NCBI GenBank assembly: GCA_004325065.1
Contig: PITI01000096.1
Location: 1 to 22,567, forward strand
Length of the DNA: 22,567 bases
Source: Hamiltosporidium magnivora
Taxonomy: Eukaryota; Microsporidia; Dubosqiidae
Direction: 5' to 3'
This document shows, in pieces, positions 11,247 to 19,607 of this stretch. The notes beneath the pieces are model-generated. The model was given only the letters and a program-made list of their open reading frames with translations. It was not told the DNA's origin and did not search any database. Each line of letters starts with the position of its first letter. The stretch's first letter is position 1. The translations under genes were made by a program, and so were the position numbers.

Positions 11247-11975
11247 ATGAAAGTAGAAGTTATATCTTCAAACGATGAATCTATAAAATTCATTTTAAAA
11301 AATTCTTCTATTTCGTTTGCAAACTCCCTAAGACGTGTTTTATTAAGCGAAGTGCCAACTATTGCAATAGATTTGGTAGAAATAGAAAAAAACAATACAG
11401 TATTACCCGATGAAGTTATAGCACATAGATTAGGACTTATTCCTATATATTCAACAAATACAGATCTTAAATTTCATAATGAATGTACATGTGACTCTCA
11501 TTGTTCAGAATGTAGTATTTCTATTGATTTGAGTGTTTCTAATACAGATGATGCTATAAGATTAGTCACTTCAAACGATTTATTTACTTCGTCTGACACA
11601 CCGCTTTTTAAATTTTCAAAACCACCTTTACTAGCTAAACTTTCTAAAAATCAAACTCTTAAACTCAAATGTATAGCACGTAAAGGAATAGCGAAGGATC
11701 ATTCTAAATGGTGTCCTGTCAGTGTCGTTAGTTATGAATACGATAAAACAAATAAAAGAAGGGACACGGATTTATGGTACGAAGAGGATATAGAAAAAGA
11801 ATGGGAAGGACTTAAACAAGACGAACCAGACATTGGATTGGATATTACTGAAATAGAAATGGGTGTAGAAGTTATTGAAGGGGTATATGAACCTGTCTCA
11901 GTTGTAAGAGCTGGGTTGGATGTATTGAAGAACAAAGTCAGTAATTTAATTTATTTATTGGAAAATGAAGAATAA
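11247..11975 (+). CDS. RPB3: DNA-directed RNA polymerase II subunit RPB3
   Basis: This is the alpha-like subunit that pairs with RPB11 and nucleates assembly of RNA polymerase II in the nucleus. The 242-residue product starts MKVEVISSNDESIKFILKN and contains the alpha-motif ANSLRRVLLSEVPT (25-38), HRLGLIP (60-66), a zinc-binding loop CTCDSHCSEC with four cysteines (80, 82, 86, 89), KGIAKDHSKW (146-155) and the downstream DLWYEEDIEKEW block, all in the order found in yeast Rpb3. It is much shorter than yeast Rpb3 (318 residues), mainly by lacking the C-terminal tail, as is usual for microsporidia. I chose the ATG at 11247 because CCC sits right before it; an in-frame TTG at 11223 would add eight residues with no support. 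The zinc ligands distinguish it from the RPC40/AC40 paralogue. AATAAA overlaps the stop codon. It converges with SPT5. Confidence 0.95.
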   Translation: MKVEVISSNDESIKFILKNSSISFANSLRRVLLSEVPTIAIDLVEIEKNNTVLPDEVIAHRLGLIPIYSTNTDLKFHNECTCDSHCSECSISIDLSVSNTDDAIRLVTSNDLFTSSDTPLFKFSKPPLLAKLSKNQTLKLKCIARKGIAKDHSKWCPVSVVSYEYDKTNKRRDTDLWYEEDIEKEWEGLKQDEPDIGLDITEIEMGVEVIEGVYEPVSVVRAGLDVLKNKVSNLIYLLENEE

Positions 11976-11976
11976 A
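11971..11976 (+). terminator. AATAAA overlapping RPB3 stop codon
   Basis: AATAAA begins two bases before the TAA stop and ends one base after it, implying a very short 3' UTR. Overlap of polyadenylation signal and stop codon is a known microsporidian habit. No transcript evidence is available here. Confidence 0.45.
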
Positions 11977-12366
11977 CTGTTTCTATTTCTTTACTTTTCA
12001 ATTTGACATTTAAATTATGATTTCATACAAAGAACTAAAATTAAAAATTTTAAAAATAAAAAAGTCTTTTAAAAAAACTGTTTCCTAAAAAAATATTCAA
12101 AAATGAAATTAAAAAATAAAGATTTCCTTTCAAAGACTAAAAAAAATTGAGTTTAAAAAAAAAATTAAAAAGAAATAAAAAAAATTTTAAAATTTTAAAA
12201 TAAAATTAAAAGAAATAAAAAAAAGGTTTAAAATAAAAAAAAGGTTTAAAATTAAAAAGAAATAAAAAAAAATATTAAAATAAAAAAAAAAAATAAAATC
12301 CAAAAGAAATAAAAAAATCAAACATTTTTTATTCAAACAACGAATTAATAAACAATAAATTTATTT
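11977..12366. repeat. A-rich low-complexity spacer between convergent RPB3 and SPT5
   Basis: The spacer is dominated by A-runs broken by AAATTAAAA-like words. AAAAAAGGTTTAAAAT occurs twice at about 12222-12256, a recent local duplication. It contains no gene. It holds the 3' ends of both convergent genes. Confidence 0.6.
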
Positions 12367-12372
12367 TTTATT
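12367..12372 (-). terminator. AATAAA overlapping SPT5 stop codon
   Basis: On the minus strand, GAATAAAAAATAAA contains the SPT5 stop (TAA, 12370-12368) inside an AATAAA hexamer (12372-12367). A second AATAAA follows immediately. Confidence 0.45.
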
Positions 12373-14257
12373 CTGACTTCGCTAATTTATCAACACTTAC
12401 TTCTTTTACGCTTCCATTTCCAAACCGAACAATACAAACATCTCCTTTCATACTCAAAACAATTCCTTTCTCGTTTGTTTCTACAACACAGCATCTGTCA
12501 AAAACAACAGGTGGTGCATATTCTACATCACTTATATCAAATTCTTTACCGTTTCTAGTAAAATATGTAGATTTGTACAATTTCTCTACCACGTCAAACC
12601 CATCATCAGTCTTCAAAATAATTCCTTTGTAATTATTTTCTTGGTTGGAAAATTTATTTGAATATCCCGGTGTTTGACTCCCCAAAGACTTGTTTGTCGT
12701 AGAATATCCCGGTGTTTCTCCTGTATATTTATTTGACGTAGAATATCCAGGAGTTTCCCCAAATTTATCCTTATATCGATGACCAGGTGTCTTGTATCCA
12801 GGTGTTTCACCAAACTTTTCTTTATACCGATGACCAGGTGTCTTGTATCCCGGTGTTTGTCCATACATATGGCCAGGCGTTTTATACCCCGGAGTTCCAC
12901 CATATTTTTCATTAAAAATGTAATTTTTACTTCCCTCAAATCCACCAACTTTCTGAACTTTGTCTCTTCCTATATTAACGTATTTCAAATTACTATTCAA
13001 CTGAACTCTAAAAGTATCTCCATAACAATCTTTAACCACTCCTTTATATCCTTTGAATTCTCCTTCTTGAAGTAAAACTTCTTTGTAAAGAAACGGATCT
13101 CTTTTTAACCGCTGTCTCGGTACAGAAGAATTTTTTATTACAGTTGGAACGGTATTTGCAAGTCTGAGAAAATCAATTTTTACACTTTTTTGTTCTGTAA
13201 AATTATTGAAAGCAACAACCGCTGTAGAATTAGTAACATTTAAAATTACGCCAGGTGTTTGTTCAAATACAACCAAATCGCCTTCTAAAAAATCTCTTTT
13301 TACAAACGAAGAATGAACCTGAATCAAATTGTTGCTATTTCGTTTCAAATAATTTTTATCTGTTTGATTATTATTAATTGTTCTTATAAACAATTCCTGT
13401 CCACTCACACTTTCAACAATACCAACACTGTTAGTCATTTCTCCTTCCAATACTCTTATACGTTCACCAGACATTATTCCATTTTCGCAGAACATGCTCA
13501 TTTCACTAAATGAAGGTTCAATTATTGTGAGTTGCGTGGAATCAAAAACTTTTTCTAAAAAACCGTTTTTGTAAATTTCTTTTTTATAAATAAAATAATC
13601 TTTGGTTTTAAACACTTCGTTGGGAAATTCGGTGGGATCGAACATTTTTTTTGTTGGAAGTCTTGGCACAAGTCGTATCTTTGTTCTGCCCGGTCCTTGA
13701 ACACCAATGACTTGTCCGATATCGTTTTTGTATTTTCCTTTTCCTATTCTCACATACATTCCACTTTTAAAAACAACATTTTCATCGGTTGCGGTACTGA
13801 GAGCATCTACCATCTCTTCAAGAGGAACAAGTGTAATACGAGATCTGATATGCTCTTGTATGTGTTGCTTAGAGTAGGATTCGATATAAATGTAGCCAGG
13901 AAGATTGTCGCGACAAAAAAGCGATAAAATAGGAGAATTGGCAAATTTCACCATCAGTTGCTGTAAAATACGTTTTTCTTTATGCGGTTTTACTTTTATA
14001 ACCCAAAGTTTTGGTGATGTTTTTGTGGGAAGAAGATTCTGCTGCGCCATTTCTGATTCAACATATTCTTCTTCTACTTCTCCTTCTTCTAACTCTTCAT
14101 CTACATCTTGATATTTCTTGATTAATTGATCGGTGAAATGCGTCCAGTCACGTGTAGCTACAGGTGAGGATGGTGTTGAATATGTTGATTCATACGAAGA
14201 AGAAGAAGATTCTTCGGCCTCAATATCTATAAATTCGCTATGCTTATTTTTTGGCAT
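12368..14257 (-). CDS. SPT5: Transcription elongation factor SPT5
   Basis: SPT5 binds elongating RNA polymerase with SPT4, closes its clamp and recruits processing factors. The 629-residue product has an acidic, Ser-rich N-terminus (about 1-70, EEGEVEEEYVESE), an NGN domain (about 83-152, KLWVIKVKPHKEKRI), a first KOW after it (about 164-205, SGMYVRIGKGKYKNDIGQV) and further KOW-like units (about 263-300, 325-350, 390-445). A C-terminal repeat region (about 453-535) carries six TPGY and three TPGH motifs; two 17-residue units are near identical. A last KOW-like segment follows (about 540-629). TP sites in such repeats are P-TEFb/Bur1-type kinase targets in other eukaryotes. The ATG at 14257 is supported by CCC at -17 to -15 and by the N-terminal composition. 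It is shorter than yeast Spt5 (1063 residues). Long antisense open frames across it are shadows. Confidence 0.95.
   Translation of the reverse strand: MPKNKHSEFIDIEAEESSSSSYESTYSTPSSPVATRDWTHFTDQLIKKYQDVDEELEEGEVEEEYVESEMAQQNLLPTKTSPKLWVIKVKPHKEKRILQQLMVKFANSPILSLFCRDNLPGYIYIESYSKQHIQEHIRSRITLVPLEEMVDALSTATDENVVFKSGMYVRIGKGKYKNDIGQVIGVQGPGRTKIRLVPRLPTKKMFDPTEFPNEVFKTKDYFIYKKEIYKNGFLEKVFDSTQLTIIEPSFSEMSMFCENGIMSGERIRVLEGEMTNSVGIVESVSGQELFIRTINNNQTDKNYLKRNSNNLIQVHSSFVKRDFLEGDLVVFEQTPGVILNVTNSTAVVAFNNFTEQKSVKIDFLRLANTVPTVIKNSSVPRQRLKRDPFLYKEVLLQEGEFKGYKGVVKDCYGDTFRVQLNSNLKYVNIGRDKVQKVGGFEGSKNYIFNEKYGGTPGYKTPGHMYGQTPGYKTPGHRYKEKFGETPGYKTPGHRYKDKFGETPGYSTSNKYTGETPGYSTTNKSLGSQTPGYSNKFSNQENNYKGIILKTDDGFDVVEKLYKSTYFTRNGKEFDISDVEYAPPVVFDRCCVVETNEKGIVLSMKGDVCIVRFGNGSVKEVSVDKLAKSE
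12650..12900 (-). repeat. Coding tandem repeat, SPT5 CTR
   Basis: Degenerate repeats encode TPGY/TPGH heptad-like units. The cleanest pair has a 51-bp period (for example GATGACCAGGTGTCTTGTAT at 12778 and 12829), encoding 17 residues. The remaining units are shorter and diverged. Every unit keeps Thr-Pro-Gly, which indicates selection on the protein. Confidence 0.85.
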
Positions 14258-14274
14258 TCTTTCTATTAAATGGG
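14258..14274 (-). promoter_or_regulatory. SPT5 start context with CCC motif
   Basis: The upstream minus strand reads TTAACCCATTTAATAGAAAG before ATG, with CCC at 14274-14272 (-17 to -15). Confidence 0.5.
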
Positions 14275-14382
14275 TTAATCTTTGAAAGAAAATTCTTTTT
14301 TAAAAAAAAAAATCAAAAAATTTGTAGAAACATAATTTTTTTAAATTTTGAAAAATATGTAATGAAGATATTATATTTTATT

Positions 14383-14592
14383 TAATAAATTTATCTCTTG
14401 TAATAAATCCAGCTCTTTTTATAAAATTCATCTCTTTTTAATAAATTTATCTCTTTTTATAAATCCAGCTCTTTTTATAAAATTCATCTCTTTTTATAAA
14501 TTTATTTCTTTTTAATAAATTTATCTCTTTTTATAAATTTATCTCTTTTTTATAAATTTATTTCTTTTAATAAATTTATCTCTTTTTTATAA
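14383..14592. repeat. Minisatellite of 19-21 bp units upstream of SPT5
   Basis: About eleven tandem copies of a unit like ATAAATTTATCTCTTTTT, with variants carrying ATAAATCCAGCTC and ATAAAATTCATCTC. The order of variants suggests an internal duplication of a three-unit block of about 60 bp. The array lies 126 bp upstream of the SPT5 start, so copy-number change could affect its promoter. Confidence 0.8.
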
Positions 14593-15323
14593 TTTCTAGA
14601 TATTTTAAATAACACTACTACTTATATTTAAGTGTTAATTAAGTTAAGTCTTTGAATATTTTATTTTAAACAGCTAAAAAATTTAAATATTTTTTAGAAA
14701 AAAAATGCATAAAATTAAATTCAGAGAAGAAAGGAGAAGAAGACAACAAAAATCAATAAAAATATTTTTTATATATTTGGAAAAAAAAAATTTAATGTAG
14801 CAAATAAAAAAATTAGAAATAAGGAGGAATGTAAATAATTAAATTGGATGAAATTTAACCCCTAAAAATTGCTTTGAATTTTTGAAGCAGAAAACTTAGA
14901 AAATTTATATTATTTATAAAGATATTACTGTAATGGTAATATCTTTTCTGCATATTTGTGTTTTTTGCAAATATTTGAGTAATTAGAGGAATATTACGGA
15001 ATCGTGATTTACTTTTGTCACATAGTTATGTTGCAATCAAATACCATAAGATGTATCTTAAAAAACTTCAAATACCAGTAAGAATAGAAGCATATATTTA
15101 GTCAATAGTACTCAAAAAGACAGTCAAAATTATTTCTTCTGAAGCAGAAGAAAATTATAGACAAAATAAATGATGAATAAATACAGTAAAATAAATAAAT
15201 ATATTAAAGTGATATAGGATATTCCTAATATCAACTTGTATGCAACAAAGTATTTCGATTATTAAAAATTCTTCTAAAATAAACTAAATATTTGATAAAA
15301 TAGCAAATATTTACAATAATTTT
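14593..15323. other. Gene-free A/T-rich stretch upstream of SPT5
   Basis: No coding frame is supported. The only clear structure is an 11-bp inverted repeat, AAAGATATTAC (14918-14928) with GTAATATCTTT (14936-14946) and a 7-base loop. Confidence 0.45.
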
Positions 15324-15338
15324 CATATAATTAATTAT
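15324..15338. repeat. Target-site duplication, SINE 3' side
   Basis: CATATAATTAATTAT matches 14 of 15 bases with 15567-15581. It directly abuts the A-rich tail of the SINE. Confidence 0.65.
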
Positions 15339-15566
15339 TTTTAATTTAGTTAATAGCTCGCTCCTTCCCTATGGATGGAACACAATCCAACGATGAATCA
15401 TAGCTTCACCAAGTTATAGGCGTCCCAAAGACAATTTTCTTTTGATTGGTTAGGTTGTCAGTCTTACGCAAACTTTCCTAACGAAAGATAGAGAGTGCAC
15501 CAACCGGGGATCTAACACGTCCTTCTGAATTAAATTCCGATATACTCACCACTAGACCATTGACGC
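15339..15566 (-). mobile_element. tRNA-derived SINE
   Basis: This 228-bp minus-strand element is GC-richer than its surroundings. Its first 70 bases (15566-15497) fold as a tRNA. Next comes an unrelated body of about 135 bases (to about 15361), then an A-rich tail ending AAATTAAAA at 15339. It is flanked exactly at both ends by 15-base direct repeats with one mismatch (15324-15338 and 15567-15581), the hallmark of target-primed reverse transcription. A box-A-like sequence TGGTCTAGTGG (15559-15549) and a box-B-like sequence TGTTAGATCCC (15517-15507) suit RNA polymerase III. No minus-strand TTTT occurs inside the element; the first run is at 15300-15297, beyond the 3' duplication. Mobilisation by a LINE is expected for this class. 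Only one copy is in the window, so the family status rests on structure. Confidence 0.72.
15497..15566 (-). pseudogene. tRNA-like head of the SINE (anticodon position UUA)
   Basis: Acceptor stem GCGTCAA pairs with TTGGTGC over all seven positions (two G-U pairs). The D arm is GTCTAGTGGTGAGTAT. The anticodon stem TCGGA/TCAGA has four of five pairs and a loop ATTTAAT, placing TTA at positions 34-36, which would read the stop codon UAA. The T arm ACGTG-TTAGATC-CCCGG has two mismatches. The D arm and box sequences look most like Asp, Glu or Gln tRNAs. With a weak T arm and a three-base variable loop it is unlikely to be a working tRNA. Confidence 0.6.
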
Positions 15567-15581
15567 CATAAAATTAATTAT
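15567..15581. repeat. Target-site duplication, SINE 5' side
   Basis: CATAAAATTAATTAT matches 15324-15338 in 14 of 15 bases and ends exactly at the first base of the tRNA-like head. Confidence 0.65.
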
Positions 15582-16591
15582 AGAGAAACAAAATGCATAT
15601 AAATATATACAACTTAATAATATAAATATTTTTACATATATTTAATTATTTTTCCTGTGAGTTTTGTCATATAAAAAAGATTTGGGTAATGCTTTATATT
15701 ACTTGTTGGATACATAATTAATACTATATTTATCATTAAGGCTGTATTTATAAAAACTCAATATCAAGAGTAATAAATTTCTTTACTAATAACTCTAAAA
15801 ATTCAAAAATTAAGCTTTTCTTAAAAGCCTACTTGTTAAAAAAAATAAAACTGAATTAAAAATTCAATCCATATAAAAATTTAATAATAATATTCATATG
15901 CGAATAAAATGAATAAGAAACTACTTTTTCACAAATCTTGTAAGAGAATCTATCTCTGAAAAAGAGTAAAGACTAAAATAAAATAATTTAAATCTTCGCT
16001 ATTTACCGGTTGTTTTAAACGTATTTCCTACTTTATATGATTAAAATATACAAGTAAGTGAATTTTAGATTAAAAAAAACAAAACTTTTTTTTGAAAAAT
16101 ATTTTAGTATCTGAAAATAAATCATCCGATTAAAAATCCTATATTTTAAATAATTAAATTCATTGAATTGATTACAAATTAGATTAATTTCAAATTGAAT
16201 CAAATTTAAGATATTATAATACTTTGGATTAAAGTTTTAAAGAAATTTTTATCTGTAAAAATCATGACTTATTGATTTAATAAAATTGATTAGCAAATAA
16301 ATAAATTTACTTTTTAAATATGTAAACATCCTTAAATATTTCATTAAGAATAAAGCAGTCTTTAAATTATTTTCATATCGTTTAATCTTTAAAATACAAT
16401 TAAAACTACAAATTAGATAGATAGATATATATTAAATATAATGAAATTGCACAATAAATTAGGAAAGTATTATACAAATCTCTGATATAAAAATCATAAG
16501 AAAGATAAATTTTGTTTATATAAAAAGACGAAAATAATATAGAATTTATATAAATTTATAAAAACCTGGTATAAATTTATAAATTTATTTC
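15582..16591. other. Gene-free A/T-rich stretch
   Basis: I see no coding frame, RNA gene or clear repeat, only A/T-rich sequence with a few TATAAATTTATAA-like words near 16540-16590. Confidence 0.45.
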
Positions 16592-16800
16592 TAAAAAACT
16601 GTACAATCTAATCTAAATTAATAGTTTCTCATAGCATTTTAATCTGGAATATCAATAATAAATAATCTGTAAAAAAACTGTACAATCTGATCTAAATTTA
16701 TAGTTTCTCATAAAATTTTAAATGGAATATTAATAATAAATTTACCTGTAAAAAACTCTATGATCGAGTATAAATTTGCATGTCTTTTTAGAATATTTTA
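16592..16800. repeat. Tandem repeat with about 79-bp period
   Basis: Two well-matched copies begin at 16592 and 16671 (shared words ACTGTACAATCT, TAGTTTCTCATA, GGAATAT), and a diverged partial third copy starts at about 16750. It lies 3' of the HRD3-like gene. Confidence 0.7.
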
Positions 16801-16958
16801 AATCTTAAAAACCAAAAGTTATTTAATCCGAAGAAATTACAAAAAAAAATAAAAAGGTATTTTACACATAAGAAATCCAAGTTAAAAAAGGCAAATAAAT
16901 TTACAAACACAGAAATATGAAATTATTTTTAAACAAAGAAACACAATTTTAATAAAAT

Positions 16959-18488
16959 TTATGTCTTAGAAATAATACGAGGATTAAATTTTAAAGCAAA
17001 CAGTCCAATCAAACAAGCAAATAACGAAGAAATAAAAACACGTTTTCTCCAAAAGAATTGCACACAAATTTTAGAAATAAGTCTGAATTCTACATACCAA
17101 ACAAGTAGATATGCCTTTGGTTCGTATTTCATAATTCTTGAAATATAATTTAAAGCTTTTCTAACATCTTTTTCACATCCAAGTCCATTTTCGTACATAT
17201 AAGCCACCGAATAGAAACCTTCTGGGTCATCAAGAAGAGAAGCAGACAAATAAATAGAAAAACTACTCGTATAAGATTTTTCTACACCGATTCCATAAAA
17301 ATAGCAATCTCCCAATTTCACCAAATTATTTTTGTGTCCCATTTGTGCCAATCGATGATTTAAATCAAAAATTATTTTATTCTGATTTTCTATCAATCCA
17401 CTATGATTGTAAAGTAGAAACAATGCATTCTGCATAGAATGTATCGAACCCATTTCACCAGCAAACAACAAATACATCAAAGATGATTTATATTTTCTTT
17501 CTACAAATCTTTTTTCTGCTTTGTTTTGTATTTCTACAAGGTCTGTGCTGTAATCACAGACAGAACAAAGATATTGAAGAGAAACTCTGTAATTCTTAGA
17601 TTGATACAATTTCAAAGCATAGCTATAAATTGCAGGTAAAAAACCTTTATTTGCTGCATTTAATAAATAAACCAATCCCATTTCTTCAACCATATAAACA
17701 TCTTTAAAAAATTTATAAAGATTGTAATCTGCCTCAGCCAATCCTCTTTTAGAAGCTTCTTCAAAATACGCTTTTGCCGCCAAAAGATCGTTGTGACTTT
17801 CATGTAAAAATATTAAACCGAGTCCATTGTAACAGACAGGATCCTGTTTGTTTGCCCCCTCCATAAAATAATGCATCGCTGTAGTAAAACATTTTTCAAC
17901 TCCTTTCCCTTCATAATACAACATTCCAAGAATTCCCATCGCTTTTTGATTTCCTCTTTCACTCAAAATTTTAAGAACTTTTAAATATTTTTCTGGTTCG
18001 ATATGTCCACCTTTAATAAGTTTAAGAAAATTTGTTTCTGCTTTCGAATCCCCTGAACCAATAAGATACGTAAGGTGCTCAATTGTTTCGTACAAATATT
18101 TTTCTTTTTTTATTTTTTTAAAATGTCTCTTGGATTTTATGTCACTTCTTCTCTTTTCAAACACTTCTTTAACTTTTTCAGCAACTTTTATTGCCAAATC
18201 TGCTGTTTCCTTAAAATCAGAATTCAAACCAAATGAAAAGAACGAATTGTGCGAAAATATTATTTTATAAAAGTCTTTACTACTTGTTTCACCTGCAATC
18301 AACCTAAAGAATGCTTCTTCTTGTTTCCCGTAAAATACTCTGTAAATAAAATAGAGATATATTTGATCGTCTGGTTTTCCTAATGATAAAGCCATTTCTT
18401 CTGCTTTTTTTATATTACATTCTTCAAATAATATTTCTTCAATTTCATTTGTTCGTAATATATTAAACAGAAATAAAAAAAATATCAT
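16959..18488 (-). CDS. HRD3: HRD3/SEL1L-like ERAD adaptor with SEL1 repeats
   Basis: Hrd3/SEL1L is the luminal partner of the HRD1 ubiquitin ligase and hands misfolded ER proteins to it. The product from the ATG at 18488 has 509 residues: a short hydrophobic signal-like start MIFFLFLFNILR, a helical N-terminal half, clear SEL1 repeats (about 175-250, GILGMLYYEGKGVEK and AAKAYFEEASKRGLAEADY; about 385-450, NLVKLGDCYFYGIGVEKSY and AYMYENGLGCEKDVRKAL) and a single C-terminal membrane segment (about 483-500, VFISSLFACLIGLFALKF). This layout matches Hrd3. I chose 18488 because CCC (-16 to -14) and AAATTT (18495-18500) precede it and the signal sequence then lies at the N-terminus. A longer frame to 18599 starts only at TTG. 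It is shorter than yeast Hrd3 (833 residues). A generic SEL1-repeat protein is the alternative. It diverges from the orphan gene 261 bp away. Confidence 0.82.
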   Translation of the reverse strand: MIFFLFLFNILRTNEIEEILFEECNIKKAEEMALSLGKPDDQIYLYFIYRVFYGKQEEAFFRLIAGETSSKDFYKIIFSHNSFFSFGLNSDFKETADLAIKVAEKVKEVFEKRRSDIKSKRHFKKIKKEKYLYETIEHLTYLIGSGDSKAETNFLKLIKGGHIEPEKYLKVLKILSERGNQKAMGILGMLYYEGKGVEKCFTTAMHYFMEGANKQDPVCYNGLGLIFLHESHNDLLAAKAYFEEASKRGLAEADYNLYKFFKDVYMVEEMGLVYLLNAANKGFLPAIYSYALKLYQSKNYRVSLQYLCSVCDYSTDLVEIQNKAEKRFVERKYKSSLMYLLFAGEMGSIHSMQNALFLLYNHSGLIENQNKIIFDLNHRLAQMGHKNNLVKLGDCYFYGIGVEKSYTSSFSIYLSASLLDDPEGFYSVAYMYENGLGCEKDVRKALNYISRIMKYEPKAYLLVWYVEFRLISKICVQFFWRKRVFISSLFACLIGLFALKFNPRIISKT

Positions 18489-18749
18489 TTTTTGAAATTT
18501 AGGGTGAAAAACAAATAATTTTATTTTAAAGATGAAGTTTTTACTTCTAAGATGGTCCTTGGTAAATAAAAAAAGGAATAAAATTAATGAAAGAATCAAT
18601 GAATGAAGGAATAAATAGAATAATTATAAAGAAATCAAATTAAGAAGTTATGATTATTTTTAATTCAACCCTTTCATCGCAAAATTTTTTTTCTTCCAAT
18701 CAGAGAAATACAAATATAGTTTTTTCATTCAAAAACCCATCTTTTTTAT
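18489..18749. promoter_or_regulatory. Bidirectional promoter region of HRD3-like and orphan gene
   Basis: This 261-bp intergenic region separates two divergent starts. Minus-strand CCC lies at 18504-18502 with AAATTT at 18500-18495. Plus-strand CCC lies at 18736-18738 followed by TTTTTTATATG into the orphan ATG. Confidence 0.5.
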
Positions 18750-19607
18750 ATGAGAAGTGTAGAACATTGTGACATGTTTAAAACTTTTGAATCACCAAAG
18801 GATTTTATAAAAATGTATATAAAAGTATTCGATATGCAAAAAGACACGCCATATAAAGTATTTCTCAACGATACACCATATTATAAGGATTTTCATAGTT
18901 TATTTATAGATGATCTTTTTTCAAAGGTAAATTCATCTACGAATCAGAAAAAAATACGAAAATATTTTTTAGAAATAGAAAATATATTGCTTAGTATGAA
19001 AGATAGAGAATTTTATGATATAAACTTTTATAAAGATTGTATGAATATATATTTGAATGCTGTCACGTATCTGATTGATAATTCTGAAAGTGAAATAATG
19101 GAGTATAAAGATAAAGAAGTCGTTTGTTCAGAAAGGCTTGTTGATTCGTGTGTTAATTTATTTGTATTTACTTCAAAAAATATTTGTTTGTATAATTTTT
19201 TTCTGAGAAATTTGTGTACGGATTTGAATGCTTCTTTTACAGATATAGTAACGTTTTTTGAGAAGATAAAAAATATTAAAAAAATAATTTTTGAAATAAA
19301 TGAAAGCATTAGATCTGTAGAAATGTCTAAATATAAGGAAAAAGCAGAGCTTATGGCCAAAATTAACATATCTGATTTACTTATATCAGATATTAGAGTG
19401 TTACAGCATTCCTTTGATACATTTTTTCAAGAATTAATTTTTTTGATTCAAAAATATTTATTAACTTTGCCAATGGAAGAGGCGTATTTGAAATCTATGA
19501 ATTTTACTTCTGAAATGGTATTGAGTAATCTTGCAAACGAAGAGTTGGCAGAAAATATGAAAATATTTTCTTCTAAACTATTAATACAAGAAGAATCTAA
19601 AAAGTAA
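18750..19607 (+). CDS. Orphan protein, 285 residues, helical
   Basis: I do not recognise this protein. It begins MRSVEHCDMFKTFESPKDF and is rich in Lys, Ile, Phe and Leu. It appears almost entirely alpha-helical, with no signal peptide, no membrane segment and no zinc or nucleotide-binding motif. A stretch at about 165-215 (FFEKIKNIKKIIFEINESI) has coiled-coil-like spacing, and the C-terminus is acidic then basic (QEESKK). The ATG at 18750 is backed by CCC at -14 to -12; an in-frame Met at residue 9 is an alternative start. An intact frame of 286 codons in such AT-rich DNA, a CCC-marked start and AATAAA at the stop make it a real gene. It may be a subunit of a tethering, nuclear-pore or kinetochore-type complex, but that is only a guess from fold type. 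It diverges from HRD3-like. Confidence 0.82.
   Translation: MRSVEHCDMFKTFESPKDFIKMYIKVFDMQKDTPYKVFLNDTPYYKDFHSLFIDDLFSKVNSSTNQKKIRKYFLEIENILLSMKDREFYDINFYKDCMNIYLNAVTYLIDNSESEIMEYKDKEVVCSERLVDSCVNLFVFTSKNICLYNFFLRNLCTDLNASFTDIVTFFEKIKNIKKIIFEINESIRSVEMSKYKEKAELMAKINISDLLISDIRVLQHSFDTFFQELIFLIQKYLLTLPMEEAYLKSMNFTSEMVLSNLANEELAENMKIFSSKLLIQEESKK

Noticed and set aside
12613..13075. Open frames of 111 and 98 codons overlapping SPT5 in other frames
   Set aside because: They are shadows created by the SPT5 repeat region, with repeated peptides in the wrong frame.
14918..14946. 11-bp hairpin as a terminator
   Set aside because: No gene ends nearby, and hairpin terminators are not used by eukaryotic polymerase II.
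18489..18599. N-terminal extension of the HRD3-like protein starting at TTG
   Set aside because: It would bury the signal-like sequence and cross the CCC and AAATTT signals.
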